Below are positions 7,670 through 16,212 of a DNA stretch of 64,000 bases, piece by piece. Origin of the DNA: Sphaerochaeta sp032144095 (GTDB taxonomy: Bacteria > Spirochaetota > Spirochaetia > Sphaerochaetales > Sphaerochaetaceae); assembly GCF_032144095.1 (NCBI RefSeq), contig NZ_JAVSNJ010000010.1:1-64000 (forward strand). Direction: 5' to 3'. The notes below the pieces were generated by a model. The model had not been told where the DNA came from. It saw nothing but the letters and a program-made list of their open reading frames with translations, and ran no database searches. A program made the translations under genes and the position numbers. Within the stretch, counting starts at the first letter, position 1. Each line of letters opens with the position of its first letter.

Positions 7670-9682
7670 TCAGGCCAGGGAATCCCAGTCGAGGTTAAGG
7701 ACCTTCTCGACAAAGATCCTTGCAAGAGCAGGATCGAACTGGGTGCCTGCACAGCGCTTGATCTCTGTAGCGGCCTCAAGTGGCAGGACGCCATTACGGT
7801 AGGTGCGCTGCCCTGTCATGGCATCGAAGGAGTCAGCGATGGCGATGATCTTCGCCTGCAGGGGGATTTCATCGCCCATGAGACCCTTGGGATACCCCTT
7901 GCCGTCGAGCCGCTCATGGTGGGCAAGCACGTAGACGGCCAAGGATGTCATGTCCTCTACCGAGGAGAGGATCCTGTACCCGATCTCAGAGTGGCGCTTC
8001 ATCTCCTTCCACTCTTCGTTGGTGAGCTTTCCATCCTTGTTGAGGATGGCTTCACTGATGGCTATCTTGCCGATGTCGTGCATCAGGCCAAGCAGTTTCA
8101 TCTCCGAGATTTGCCAGTCGCTCATTCCCGACGCCTTGGCCAGGGCTTCACAGAAGGTACTTACCCTTCGCGAATGTAGCTCCTCACGCTTGTTCTTCTC
8201 ATGCAGCGTGTTGATGATGGCATATACGGCACGGCCGCGCATGTGGGGCGACTCGACGAGCTTGCGCGTCCCGACATCCTTCTCAGCCAGCTTGATGACC
8301 TCATTGATGTCATCACTAGCCGAGGTCATCTCACACAAGCCAAAACTGATGGAGGTCCTGACCGAATTCATGACCATCATCTCTGAGACCTTGCTGCGGA
8401 TATCCTGTATGATGAGTTCAGCCTCGCTAAGCGGCGTACTGAAGAAGATCAGGGCGATCTCGTCCCCTCCTACCCGGGAAGCATAGGTGTTTTCCCCTAG
8501 CCTCTCCTTGATGATGGAGGTAATCTCCTGCAGCAGAAGGTTCCCCTGCTCACGGCCGAAGGCCTCATTGATGATCCTCAGGCCGTTGACATCGCCAAAG
8601 GCTACGGTCAGGGGGAGCCTATCCTCACTCTTGAAATTCCTGAGGCGCTCTTCGAAATGGGTTCGGTTATAGAGGCCGGTAAGCTGGTCGTGGTTGCTGG
8701 CATAGAGGACTTTATTCTCCTCGTTCTTCCTCTCGGATATATCGAGGGTCATGCAGAGCGATTCAAGGGTATCCTCGTCGTTGGGGTCGAAGACACATAG
8801 GGAGAGGTTGGACCAGACAACCGTTCCGTCACTCTTGATGAACCGTTTGTCGAAGTTGAAGGGTCCTGTTTCTCCAAGGCGCATCTTTTCGGTAATCGTT
8901 GCTGAAAGGGCCATGTCATCTGGATGGGTGAACTCTTTCCAGTTTCGACCCACCACCTCCTCACTCGTCAAGCCCAAAAGGTCCAGATAACTTTGGTTGA
9001 TGTTGGTTATCTTGCCGGTGGTGAGGTCGGTGAGGGACATGCCGATGGGAGCCTGTTCAAAGATAGTCTTGAACTGTCGTTCGCTTCTTCTGAGGTCATT
9101 GATGATGGCTAGCCTATGGGTCTGGCTGAACAGCAGCAGGCAGAGCAAGTAGGAACCGATGGGGTAGTAGACGAGGATGGGCAGAGCCATGGCTCCAAAC
9201 ACCATACCCTGCATCTCGTTGGGAATAAGGAGAAGGCAGAGCAGCATCCCTATGTGGGTAACCAGCCCGACCACATAGTACTCAAAGCCCAAATGATGTT
9301 GCTTGCCAGCCATCTTCTTGTATCGGAACCTATGCCAGAGGCTTCCGACGGAAAGCGCCAGGACAATGGTGGAAACACCGGTAAGGGTACCGCTACCGCC
9401 AATGACAATCCTGTAGATAGCCATGATGCAGGAGCCAATGAGGGCCGGGAAAAATCCAAACACCATTGCAGAGACACTTATGAGGATGGTACGGGAGTCA
9501 AAGAAAATCCCATCCTGGATTACCAAAGGGTTCAGCATGACGAAGATGCCAATGAACCCTACAACCGTTCCTACGAGTATGACATGGGAAAAAAGCTTCT
9601 TATAGGTCTTGAAGGGGAAGGTTGCGTACACCACACTGAGGGTGAGCAAAAGCATGATGTTCACTAAGATGTCGAAGCCCAC
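7670..9682 (-). CDS. Membrane PAS-GGDEF-HD-GYP cyclic-di-GMP enzyme
   Basis: A 671-aa sensor enzyme. Residues 1-190 hold five to six membrane helices of the 5TMR/LYT receptor type. A PAS domain (about 205-320) follows, then a GGDEF domain whose signature reads GGDEI (near 407), then an HD-GYP phosphodiesterase (about 500-665) with HDIGK and HHERLDGKGYP intact. The HD-GYP domain should hydrolyse cyclic-di-GMP; the GGDEI variant may be active or only bind GTP. GTG is used as start (GGGGG seven nt upstream). The next gene upstream is a GGDEF protein only 17 nt away, so the pair may balance one local pool. Confidence 0.9.
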   Translation of the reverse strand: MGFDILVNIMLLLTLSVVYATFPFKTYKKLFSHVILVGTVVGFIGIFVMLNPLVIQDGIFFDSRTILISVSAMVFGFFPALIGSCIMAIYRIVIGGSGTLTGVSTIVLALSVGSLWHRFRYKKMAGKQHHLGFEYYVVGLVTHIGMLLCLLLIPNEMQGMVFGAMALPILVYYPIGSYLLCLLLFSQTHRLAIINDLRRSERQFKTIFEQAPIGMSLTDLTTGKITNINQSYLDLLGLTSEEVVGRNWKEFTHPDDMALSATITEKMRLGETGPFNFDKRFIKSDGTVVWSNLSLCVFDPNDEDTLESLCMTLDISERKNEENKVLYASNHDQLTGLYNRTHFEERLRNFKSEDRLPLTVAFGDVNGLRIINEAFGREQGNLLLQEITSIIKERLGENTYASRVGGDEIALIFFSTPLSEAELIIQDIRSKVSEMMVMNSVRTSISFGLCEMTSASDDINEVIKLAEKDVGTRKLVESPHMRGRAVYAIINTLHEKNKREELHSRRVSTFCEALAKASGMSDWQISEMKLLGLMHDIGKIAISEAILNKDGKLTNEEWKEMKRHSEIGYRILSSVEDMTSLAVYVLAHHERLDGKGYPKGLMGDEIPLQAKIIAIADSFDAMTGQRTYRNGVLPLEAATEIKRCAGTQFDPALARIFVEKVLNLDWDSLA

Positions 9683-9698
9683 GTAGCTACCCCCTTAC

Positions 9699-10610
9699 CT
9701 ACAAGATTACAACCCGGTTACGCCCCTGTTTCTTTGCCTCATAGAGTGCCTTGTCAGCACATCCAACCAATGCGGTGATATCGTTAACTTCACTGGAGGC
9801 TGTCGCCACACCAATGCTTATGCACACAGGAAGCTGTTTGTCTTCATAGGAGAAAGGATAGTCCTGGATAGCCAGACGCAACTCGTTACTTTTTTCCAAC
9901 ACCTGTTCGTTCGTCATGTTGACCAGCGAGATGATGAACTCATCACCCCCAAAGCGGGCTATGGTGTGGGTTTGCTTCAGGACCTTCCGTACGATTGTTG
10001 CAAATCCCTTGAGGATTGCATCCCCTGCGAGGTGTCCATAGAGGTCGTTTATCGACTTGAAGTGGTCGATGTCGCAAAGCAGGACATGGACGCTTGTGCC
10101 TTTTGCGTAGTGTTCCTCAAGCTCCTCAGAGATGCGTTCCATGAAGTACCGCCTGTTGGCCAGGGAGGTGAGAGGATCGAGGTAGGAGAGCTCACTGAGC
10201 CGCTGGTGCAGCAACTTGCGCTCGGTTATGTTGATGATCATGACCGTCACCGCCCGATGGCCCAGATAGAGGTTCTCCATCGGGAACATCCGAGCCTCAA
10301 ACCACTGCTGCCCTCCAGGTCCGTTGAGTTCAGGGAGGACCACACGCTCGGTCTGCAGCTGGTATTCGAAACAGTTGAGGGTCTTCCCCCCAAGGGTCTT
10401 GTGCAATTGGTCCATGAAGTAGTCGGCAAACGCCTTCTCCATGAACTCATAGATGTTTTTCCCCTTCAGGGGAGTGCCGTCGTCGTAGAGCGATCGCTCG
10501 GTCCCACCAAGAACCTCAAGGTAGACACCATCCTCACTGATGACCAAAAAAGGATCGGGTATGGTGTTGAACAGTGAAACTGACAGATCAGACAAAAACG
10601 TATGTTCCAT
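9699..10610 (-). CDS. PAS-GGDEF diguanylate cyclase
   Basis: A soluble 303-aa protein. An N-terminal PAS domain (about 12-130; SLFNTIPDPFLVISEDG) precedes a GGDEF domain (about 140-303) with the intact motif ARFGGDEFIIS near 220 and the closing ALYEAKKQGRNRVV. It should make cyclic-di-GMP from two GTP. ATG 10610 is preceded by GGGGAGG; an upstream in-frame reading to 10676 lacks a ribosome site. It lies 17 nt before the PAS-GGDEF-HD-GYP gene on the same strand, a probable two-gene operon with opposing activities. Confidence 0.9.
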   Translation of the reverse strand: MEHTFLSDLSVSLFNTIPDPFLVISEDGVYLEVLGGTERSLYDDGTPLKGKNIYEFMEKAFADYFMDQLHKTLGGKTLNCFEYQLQTERVVLPELNGPGGQQWFEARMFPMENLYLGHRAVTVMIINITERKLLHQRLSELSYLDPLTSLANRRYFMERISEELEEHYAKGTSVHVLLCDIDHFKSINDLYGHLAGDAILKGFATIVRKVLKQTHTIARFGGDEFIISLVNMTNEQVLEKSNELRLAIQDYPFSYEDKQLPVCISIGVATASSEVNDITALVGCADKALYEAKKQGRNRVVIL

Positions 10611-10698
10611 GCATCCTCCCCTTTTGTATAACAATACCAAGCCTATACAAATAATGCTAGAACCATACCATACCACTTGTTAGTATTTCAAATCAAAA

Positions 10699-10723
10699 GG
10701 GCTCTCCCTTTCGAGGAGAGCCC
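10699..10723 (-). terminator. Intrinsic terminator of glnN
   Basis: A 9-bp stem GGGCTCTCC / GGAGAGCCC encloses a 7-nt loop and is followed on the minus strand by TTTTGATTTG. It lies 22 nt after the glnN stop. Confidence 0.85.
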
Positions 10724-10744
10724 TGAAAGGGATATACCCCTTAC

Positions 10745-12835
10745 CTATACAGAAAGCAACAACTCCTCATAGGTCGGTATCGGCCAGTAGGTTGCACCAA
10801 CCTGCAGTTCCGACTCGTCACAAAGGGAGCGGACAGAAACCATTGCAGGAAGGATACTGTCGGCATAGAACCTTCCGCAGGCAGTCCCATCGGGGAGCAT
10901 CTCGGCCTGCACAACCAAGCCTTCCAGACCTTGGATCTGGGTGAAAATGGAGTCACCCAGGGTACTGAGTGTCTCTAGAACTCCCTTCTCATAGAGCAGG
11001 GGAAGCGAAGGTAACAAGGCTTGCTTGCCAGTAGCGGCAAGGGCAAGGGAACTGGAGAAGCTACTGATGGCAGGAAGGATCTGCCTGCGCACCATGTCGA
11101 TCAATGTCAAAGCCTCGATGTGGACGGTCTTGCAATAGTTCTCCATCATGATGCCGAACCGACTGGTCATCTCAGAGGTGGAAAAGACACCGAACCTGCT
11201 AAAGAGAGCAAGGTTTTTTTCTGCAACAAACAAAGGTAGGCAATCGACGGTGGAGGTCAGGTTGAGCAGCCCCCTCCTGGCAGCCTCATCGACCCAGACC
11301 TGGCTGTAGTTGTTGCCATTGAACACGATTCTCCGGTGCTTCTGGTAGCTCTCCTTGAGCAAGCAGAGGAGGGCTGAGGTAAAGTCAGTAGCTCTTTCCA
11401 GCTGGTCTGCAAAGCCGCACAGCTTGTCGGCAACGATGGTATTGAGCACGATGTTGGGTCCTGAGACGCTGAAGGAGGACCCCAACATCCTGAACTCAAA
11501 CTTGTTTCCCGTGAAGGCAAAGGGACTGGTCCTGTTGCGGTCAGTGCTGTCCTTGGGGAAACGGGGGATGCCAGGAACCCCAAGAAGCATCGATTCCCTG
11601 GTCTTGTTGACCGAAAGTGTCCCATTGGCGATGGATTCGAGGATTGAGGTCAGCTCGTCCCCCAGGAAGATGGAGACGATGGCAGGAGGCGCCTCATTCG
11701 CACCAAGGCGATGGTCGTTGCCGGCACTTGCAACAGAGATGCGCAGCAGGTCCTGGTAGTCGTCCACCGCGGCAATGATGGCTACCAGGAACAGCAGGAA
11801 CTGCTCGTTGTCCTTCGGGCTATCCCCCGGCTCAAGCAGGTTCAGCCCCGTATCGGTGGAGAGGGACCAGTTGTTGTGCTTTCCCGAACCGTTCACTCCG
11901 GCAAAGGGCTTTTCATGCAACAGGCATACCAGGTTGTGCTTGTCGGCGACCTTCTTCATCATCTCCATGGTAAGCTGGTTCTGGTCGGTGGCAACATTGC
12001 TGCTGGTATAGATGACGGCAAGCTCATGTTGGGCAGGGGCGACCTCGTTATGCTCAGTCTTGGCAAGGATACCCAGTTTCCAGAGCTCCCGGTCGAGTTC
12101 CTGCATGAAGAGCGAGACACGGCTCTTGAGGTTGCCGAAGTAGTGGTCCTCCAGCTCCTGGCCCTTGGGAGGCCTGGCACCCAGGAGGGTTCGCCCTGTG
12201 TTGATGAGGTCCCTCCTCTTGAGGTAGACGCTCTTGTCCAGCAGGAAGTACTCCTGTTCGGGGCCGACGGTGGTGATGACCCGCCCTACCTCACCCTTCC
12301 CAAAAAGATGGAGGATCCTGACCGCCTGTTCGCTGATGGCCTCCATTGACCTAAGCAGAGGGGTCTTCTTGTCAAGGACCTCTCCACTATAGGAGCAGAA
12401 GGCGGTCGGGATGCAGAGGGTGTTCTCCTTGATGAAGGCAAAGCTGCTGGGGTCCCAGGCCGTATAGCCCCTTGCCTCGAAGGTTGCACGTAACCCACCA
12501 GAGGGAAAGGAGGAGGCATCGGGTTCCCCCTTGATGAGCTCCTTGCCGGAGAACTCCATCAATGCAAGGCCATCGGAGGTGGGGGCAATGAAGCTTTCAT
12601 GCTTTTCGGCAGTGATGCCAGTCATCGGCTGGAACCAGTGGGTAAAGTGTGTGACACCCTTGGAGAGAGCCCACTCCTTCATGCCATGGGCAACAGTGTT
12701 TGCGATGGCGGGATTGAGGGCCTTCCCTTCCTTGATGGTCATCTTGAGTTCCTGGTAGACATCCCCTGGCAGATAGGTACGCATCATCTTTGTGTTGAAC
12801 ACCAGTGAACCGAAATACTCCGCTACTGTTTCCAT
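10745..12835 (-). CDS. glnN: Glutamine synthetase type III
   Basis: Makes glutamine from glutamate, ammonium and ATP. The 696-aa length and the motifs EVAPAQHELAVIY and AGVNGSGKHNNWSLSTDTG are diagnostic of GSIII, a form common in Bacteroidetes, cyanobacteria and some anaerobes. GAGGAGAG precedes the ATG. A terminator follows the gene, and a second terminator-like hairpin stands in its leader (12876-12914), so it is monocistronic and probably attenuated. It diverges from the glutamate synthase/glnA operon, giving two unrelated glutamine synthetases in one locus. Confidence 0.95.
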   Translation of the reverse strand: METVAEYFGSLVFNTKMMRTYLPGDVYQELKMTIKEGKALNPAIANTVAHGMKEWALSKGVTHFTHWFQPMTGITAEKHESFIAPTSDGLALMEFSGKELIKGEPDASSFPSGGLRATFEARGYTAWDPSSFAFIKENTLCIPTAFCSYSGEVLDKKTPLLRSMEAISEQAVRILHLFGKGEVGRVITTVGPEQEYFLLDKSVYLKRRDLINTGRTLLGARPPKGQELEDHYFGNLKSRVSLFMQELDRELWKLGILAKTEHNEVAPAQHELAVIYTSSNVATDQNQLTMEMMKKVADKHNLVCLLHEKPFAGVNGSGKHNNWSLSTDTGLNLLEPGDSPKDNEQFLLFLVAIIAAVDDYQDLLRISVASAGNDHRLGANEAPPAIVSIFLGDELTSILESIANGTLSVNKTRESMLLGVPGIPRFPKDSTDRNRTSPFAFTGNKFEFRMLGSSFSVSGPNIVLNTIVADKLCGFADQLERATDFTSALLCLLKESYQKHRRIVFNGNNYSQVWVDEAARRGLLNLTSTVDCLPLFVAEKNLALFSRFGVFSTSEMTSRFGIMMENYCKTVHIEALTLIDMVRRQILPAISSFSSSLALAATGKQALLPSLPLLYEKGVLETLSTLGDSIFTQIQGLEGLVVQAEMLPDGTACGRFYADSILPAMVSVRSLCDESELQVGATYWPIPTYEELLLSV

Positions 12836-12875
12836 CTCTCTCTCCTCATTTGTGGTGGTGTCGGGTGAAAAAAGG

Positions 12876-12914
12876 AAAGGCGCCGTAGATCCTCGGGGGA
12901 CCTACAGCGCCTTT
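12876..12914 (-). promoter_or_regulatory. glnN leader attenuator with AAAGGC hexaloop hairpin
   Basis: On the minus strand AAAGGCGCTGTAG (12914-12902) pairs with CTACGGCGCCTTT (12888-12876), one G-U included, and is followed by CCTTTTTT: a terminator about 35 nt before the glnN ATG. The 5' arm can instead form CAGC-AAAGGC-GCTG (12918-12905), a 4-bp stem with a six-base loop that excludes the terminator. The same loop with a different, compensated stem occurs before asnB and the glutamate synthase operon. The folds are seen directly; control by the ANTAR protein at 18249 is inferred. Confidence 0.75.
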
Positions 12915-12925
12915 GCTGATGGCAC

Positions 12926-12955
12926 GTTTTACACCAAAGATACAACCAATGTCAA
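12926..12955 (-). promoter_or_regulatory. Candidate glnN promoter
   Basis: On the minus strand a consensus TTGACA (12955-12950) is followed after 18 nt by TAAAAC (12931-12926). Transcription would begin only a few nucleotides before the AAAGGC hairpin, which leaves little room for any further upstream RNA element. Confidence 0.4.
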
Positions 12956-13006
12956 TGAATCTGCCACAAAAGTGTTGCACCGAAGAGAAAAAAAGCTTCT
13001 TCACTG

Positions 13007-13035
13007 ATGACAGCCTCCCCCTTTTTCTGTATGCT
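13007..13035 (+). promoter_or_regulatory. Candidate glutamate synthase operon promoter
   Basis: ATGACA (13007-13012) and TATGCT (13030-13035) are separated by 17 nt. The start site would fall about 8 nt after the -10, just before the AAAGGC hairpin at 13050. The hexamers match consensus only partly. Confidence 0.35.
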
Positions 13036-13049
13036 GGGCGAAAGTAACT

Positions 13050-13112
13050 GGACAAAGGCGTCCACCTAAGAGAGCTTGCTCATGCAAGTTTCCTTCGGTG
13101 GACGCCTTTTTT
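13050..13112 (+). promoter_or_regulatory. Glutamate synthase leader attenuator with AAAGGC hexaloop hairpin
   Basis: AAAGGCGTCCACC (13054-13066) pairs perfectly over 13 bp with GGTGGACGCCTTT (13097-13109), with a T run at 13107-13112: a strong intrinsic terminator 20 nt before the first gene of the operon. The loop of the terminator has its own inner hairpin (CTTGC/GCAAG). The 5' arm can instead fold as GGAC-AAAGGC-GTCC (13050-13063). The hexaloop has A at position 1 and G at position 4, as in known ANTAR targets. The partner hairpin P1 of that class was not found upstream. Confidence 0.75.
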
Positions 13113-13131
13113 GTTCCTAGGAGTACCAACG

Positions 13132-14235
13132 ATGCAAAGTGGCCAACAACGAATGCCCCTGGAGGGAGAAGAACGGTTTTCCAGTGGTTGTGCGATAAGC
13201 GGCATCATCGACAGGAGTGGGCAACGATTTTCCGCAAGGAGTGCCATCACCTCCATCAGCGTGATGCATGACCGCTCAAACGGTCTGGGAGGAGGTTTTG
13301 CCGGTTACGGGATCTATCCCGAATACAAGGACCACTATGCCTTCCATCTCTTCTACTATAGCAAGGAAGCCAAAGTGGGGTGCGAACTCTTCCTTGAGGA
13401 GCATTTCGACCTCATCAACCTCTCCAAGATCCCTACGGAAAAAAACCCGAACATCACTGACGAGCCCCTGATCTGGCGCTACTTCGTAACCCCTCTCCCG
13501 ACCAAGTTGGCAAGCAGCCAGCTCGAAGAGGACGAGTATACCGCCCGGTGTGTCATCACCATCAACTCAACCATCAAGGGGGCGTATGTATTCTCGTCGG
13601 GCAAGAACATGGGGGTGTTCAAGGCAGTCGGGTATCCGGAGGATGTAGGCCAGTTCTATCGCCTGGACGACTACAAGGGGTATTGTTGGACCGTCCACGG
13701 GCGCTACCCCACAAACACCCCTGGCTGGTGGGGAGGCTCCCATCCCTTCGCGCTGCTGGACTACTCGGTAGTGCACAACGGGGAGATATCCTCCTACGAT
13801 GCAAACCGCCGCTTCATCGAGATGTTCGGCTACAACTGTACCCTCCAGACCGATACCGAGGTCATCACCTACATGATCGACTACCTCCACCGTCGCCAGG
13901 GGCTGACCCTCGAGGAGGTCTGCCACGTCATCGCAGCCCCATTCTGGTCGACCATCAGCAGGAAGAGCGAAGAGGAGATCGCACAGTACACCTACCTGAG
14001 GAACACCTTTGCAAGCATGCTGATCACCGGCCCATTTTCCATCATCCTTGGCTTCACCGGTGGGTTGATGGCACTCAATGACCGCCTGAAGCTCCGCTCC
14101 CTGGTCGCCGCAGAAAAGGGGGACATGGTCTACCTGGCAAGCGAAGAGGCGGCCATCAGGATCATTGAGCCAAACCCGGACAGGGTCTGGCATCCAAGCG
14201 GCGGAAAGCCGGTAATCGTCACATTGAACACGTAA
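13132..14235 (+). CDS. Glutamate synthase, amidotransferase domain (archaeal-type split subunit)
   Basis: A 367-aa class II glutamine amidotransferase corresponding to the N-terminal domain of GltB. It hydrolyses glutamine and passes ammonia to the FMN subunit encoded next. The nucleophile is probably Cys20 in GCAISGIIDRSG, which implies removal of a 19-residue propeptide, as in GltB. HGRYPTNTPG and HNGEISSYDANR are further amidotransferase motifs. ATG 13132 is chosen for its AGGAG at 8-nt spacing. It heads an operon of three glutamate synthase pieces, an odd ferredoxin-like gene, glnA and an ANTAR regulator. Confidence 0.9.
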   Translation: MQSGQQRMPLEGEERFSSGCAISGIIDRSGQRFSARSAITSISVMHDRSNGLGGGFAGYGIYPEYKDHYAFHLFYYSKEAKVGCELFLEEHFDLINLSKIPTEKNPNITDEPLIWRYFVTPLPTKLASSQLEEDEYTARCVITINSTIKGAYVFSSGKNMGVFKAVGYPEDVGQFYRLDDYKGYCWTVHGRYPTNTPGWWGGSHPFALLDYSVVHNGEISSYDANRRFIEMFGYNCTLQTDTEVITYMIDYLHRRQGLTLEEVCHVIAAPFWSTISRKSEEEIAQYTYLRNTFASMLITGPFSIILGFTGGLMALNDRLKLRSLVAAEKGDMVYLASEEAAIRIIEPNPDRVWHPSGGKPVIVTLNT

Positions 14236-14247
14236 GAGGAAAAACAG

Positions 14248-15753
14248 ATGGGAATCAATTACCTTTATCCGGACTATGAAGTCCACCGCGACAGGGAGAA
14301 GTGTATCAGTTGCAGGGTGTGTGAACGCCAATGTGCCAATGAGGTACACAGCTATGACAAGGAAACAAACAGGATGGTCGCCGACGACAGTGCCTGTGTA
14401 AACTGCCACCGCTGTGTCACCCTCTGCCCTACCCACGCCCTGAAGATTGTGAAGACCGATCACCTGTTCAAGGAGAATGCAAACTGGAAGGGGGAGGTAA
14501 TCCAGGACATCTACCGCCAGGCAGCTACCGGTGGGGTCCTGCTTGCCTCTATGGGAAACCCCAAGGAGTATCCCGTATATTGGGACAAGGTACTCATCAA
14601 TGCCTCACAGGTGACCAACCCTTCCATCGACCCCCTACGGGAACCGATGGAGACCAGGACATTTCTCGGACAGAAGGAGGCGAAGATCAGGCGCGATGAA
14701 AACGGCAGGATCATCACTAAAACCTCCCCGCAGCTCTCCCTGACCATCCCCATCATGTTCAGTGCGATGTCCTACGGCTCGATCAGCTACAATGCCCACA
14801 AGAGCCTTGCCCTTGCGGCACAGCAGCTGGGGACCTTCTACAACACCGGCGAAGGGGGCCTGCACGAGGACTTCTACCAGTATGGGAAAAACACCATTGT
14901 ACAGGTAGCCTCAGGTCGCTTTGGCGTACACCCCGGCTACCTCAATGCAGGCGCTGCAATAGAGATCAAGATGGGCCAGGGGGCAAAGCCCGGCATTGGA
15001 GGCCACCTCCCAGGTTCGAAAATTGGCCAGGACATCTCCAAGACCCGCATGATACCCGAACATGCCGATGCCATCAGCCCAGCCCCACACCACGACATCT
15101 ACTCCATCGAGGACCTCAGGCAGTTGGTCTACGCCCTCAAGGAGGCTACAGCCTACACCAAGCCGATCATCGTCAAGGTTGCGGCGGTGCACAACATCTC
15201 GGCCATTGCCTCGGGCATCGCACGAAGCGGGGCGGACATCATTGCCATCGACGGGTTCCGTGGAGGCACAGGGGCTGCCCCTGCCAGGACGCGGGACAAT
15301 GTAGGCATTCCCATCGAACTGGCCTTGGCCAGCGTCGACACCCGCCTGAGGCAGGAGGGAATCCGCAACAACGTCAGCCTGGTCGTAGGCGGCTCGATAC
15401 GCAGCAGTGCGGATGTCATCAAGGCCATCGCCCTTGGTGCCGATGCCATCTATGTGGCAACAGGTGCCCTGCTTGCATTGGGCTGCCACCTGTGCAGGAC
15501 CTGCCAGAGCGGAAAGTGCAACTGGGGTATCGCCACCCAGAAGCCGGAGTTGGTCAAGCGGCTCAACCCCGAGGTGGGGAGCCAACGCCTGGTCAACCTC
15601 ATAACAGCCTGGGACCATGAGATCAAGGAGATGATGGGAGGCATGGGCATCAACTCCATAGAGGCGTTGAAGGGTAACCGGCTGATGCTCAGGGGCATCG
15701 GGCTCAATGAGACGGAATTGCAGATTCTCGGCATCTCGCATGCCGGTAACTAG
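14248..15753 (+). CDS. Glutamate synthase, FMN/ferredoxin domain (archaeal-type split subunit)
   Basis: The 501-aa central synthase subunit, where ammonia adds to 2-oxoglutarate and FMN reduces the imine to glutamate. Residues about 10-65 form a two-cluster ferredoxin (CISCRVCERQC and CVNCHRCVTLCP). The TIM barrel follows with GGTGAAPARTRDN (near 340) and the FMN-binding VVGGSIRSSADVIKA. The cysteines in CHLCRTCQSGKC near the C-terminus match the 3Fe-4S region of GltB. This arrangement, with a built-in ferredoxin and separate domain genes, is typical of archaeal and deep-branching bacterial glutamate synthases. Confidence 0.93.
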   Translation: MGINYLYPDYEVHRDREKCISCRVCERQCANEVHSYDKETNRMVADDSACVNCHRCVTLCPTHALKIVKTDHLFKENANWKGEVIQDIYRQAATGGVLLASMGNPKEYPVYWDKVLINASQVTNPSIDPLREPMETRTFLGQKEAKIRRDENGRIITKTSPQLSLTIPIMFSAMSYGSISYNAHKSLALAAQQLGTFYNTGEGGLHEDFYQYGKNTIVQVASGRFGVHPGYLNAGAAIEIKMGQGAKPGIGGHLPGSKIGQDISKTRMIPEHADAISPAPHHDIYSIEDLRQLVYALKEATAYTKPIIVKVAAVHNISAIASGIARSGADIIAIDGFRGGTGAAPARTRDNVGIPIELALASVDTRLRQEGIRNNVSLVVGGSIRSSADVIKAIALGADAIYVATGALLALGCHLCRTCQSGKCNWGIATQKPELVKRLNPEVGSQRLVNLITAWDHEIKEMMGGMGINSIEALKGNRLMLRGIGLNETELQILGISHAGN

Positions 15754-15762
15754 GAGAACCAA

Positions 15763-16212
15763 ATGAAACGGGTCTACGTCAATGAACAGTGGTGTCTCGG
15801 CTGCTTTTCCTGCATCATGGTCTGCCCCTATGGTGCACTCATGCCCAATGCATATATGCAGGGGGAGGTTGCCGGAAACAACATGGCCGGCGGCGAGGCT
15901 ACATTCGACAAGGCCATTGCCATGAATTCCATCGGCTTCTTTGGCCTCCATCTCATGACGGCAGGGATCTATGAGGGAGAGGAAACTCTCTTTTCCTCCG
16001 AGACAGGCTACAAGCGCCTCTTCGTGCAGAAGGGCAACCTTGTGGGGTACATCCTCATAGGGGATACCATACACAGGGCAGGGATCTACACCTCCCTGAT
16101 CCGCAACAAGACCGACCTTTCTACCCTGGACTTCCGCCTTATCAGCGAAGAGCCCCTTTTGATGGCATTTGCCAAGAACGAGCGGGCTTGCAAACTAGGA
16201 GATGTGCAATGA
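15763..16212 (+). CDS. Ferredoxin / FAD-oxidoreductase C-terminus chimera (internally deleted?)
   Basis: A 149-aa protein in the slot usually held by the electron-transfer genes of this operon type. Residues 1-26 end in a complete single-cluster motif CLGCFSCIMVCPYGAL (Cys 11, 14, 17, 21). From residue 27 the sequence (MPNAYMQGEVAGNNMAGGE, then GYILIGDTIHRAGIYTSLIR) matches, from memory of the family, the last 120 or so residues of NAD(P)/FAD-dependent oxidoreductases of the NADH-rubredoxin-reductase type. The FAD and NAD Rossmann domains, about 300 residues, are absent, and so is the rest of the usual HycB-like ferredoxin. The reading frame stays open and the gene overlaps the next by ATGA, so it is still expressed in place. 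Function of the remnant is uncertain. Confidence 0.7.
   Translation: MKRVYVNEQWCLGCFSCIMVCPYGALMPNAYMQGEVAGNNMAGGEATFDKAIAMNSIGFFGLHLMTAGIYEGEETLFSSETGYKRLFVQKGNLVGYILIGDTIHRAGIYTSLIRNKTDLSTLDFRLISEEPLLMAFAKNERACKLGDVQ

Noticed and set aside
12980..13050. Search for the P1 hexaloop hairpin of a classical ANTAR site in the glutamate synthase leader
   Set aside because: Loops such as AAAGTA (13041-13046) and ACTGGA have the right bases but no complementary flanks, so no P1 can be claimed. The minus-strand GGTGTAAAACGTGCC before glnN pairs only weakly and does not give a six-base loop.
12840..13130. Glutamine riboswitch (glnA RNA or downstream-peptide type)
   Set aside because: The conserved junction sequences of these cyanobacterial motifs are not present; the leaders are simple terminator hairpins.
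13567..14463. 298-codon frame antisense to the glutamate synthase genes
   Set aside because: Crosses two real genes on the other strand and shows no motif or ribosome site.
14911..16074. 387-codon frame antisense to the FMN subunit and the chimera gene
   Set aside because: Shadow of the coding strand; it did suggest checking the chimera for a frameshift, but the plus frame is open throughout.
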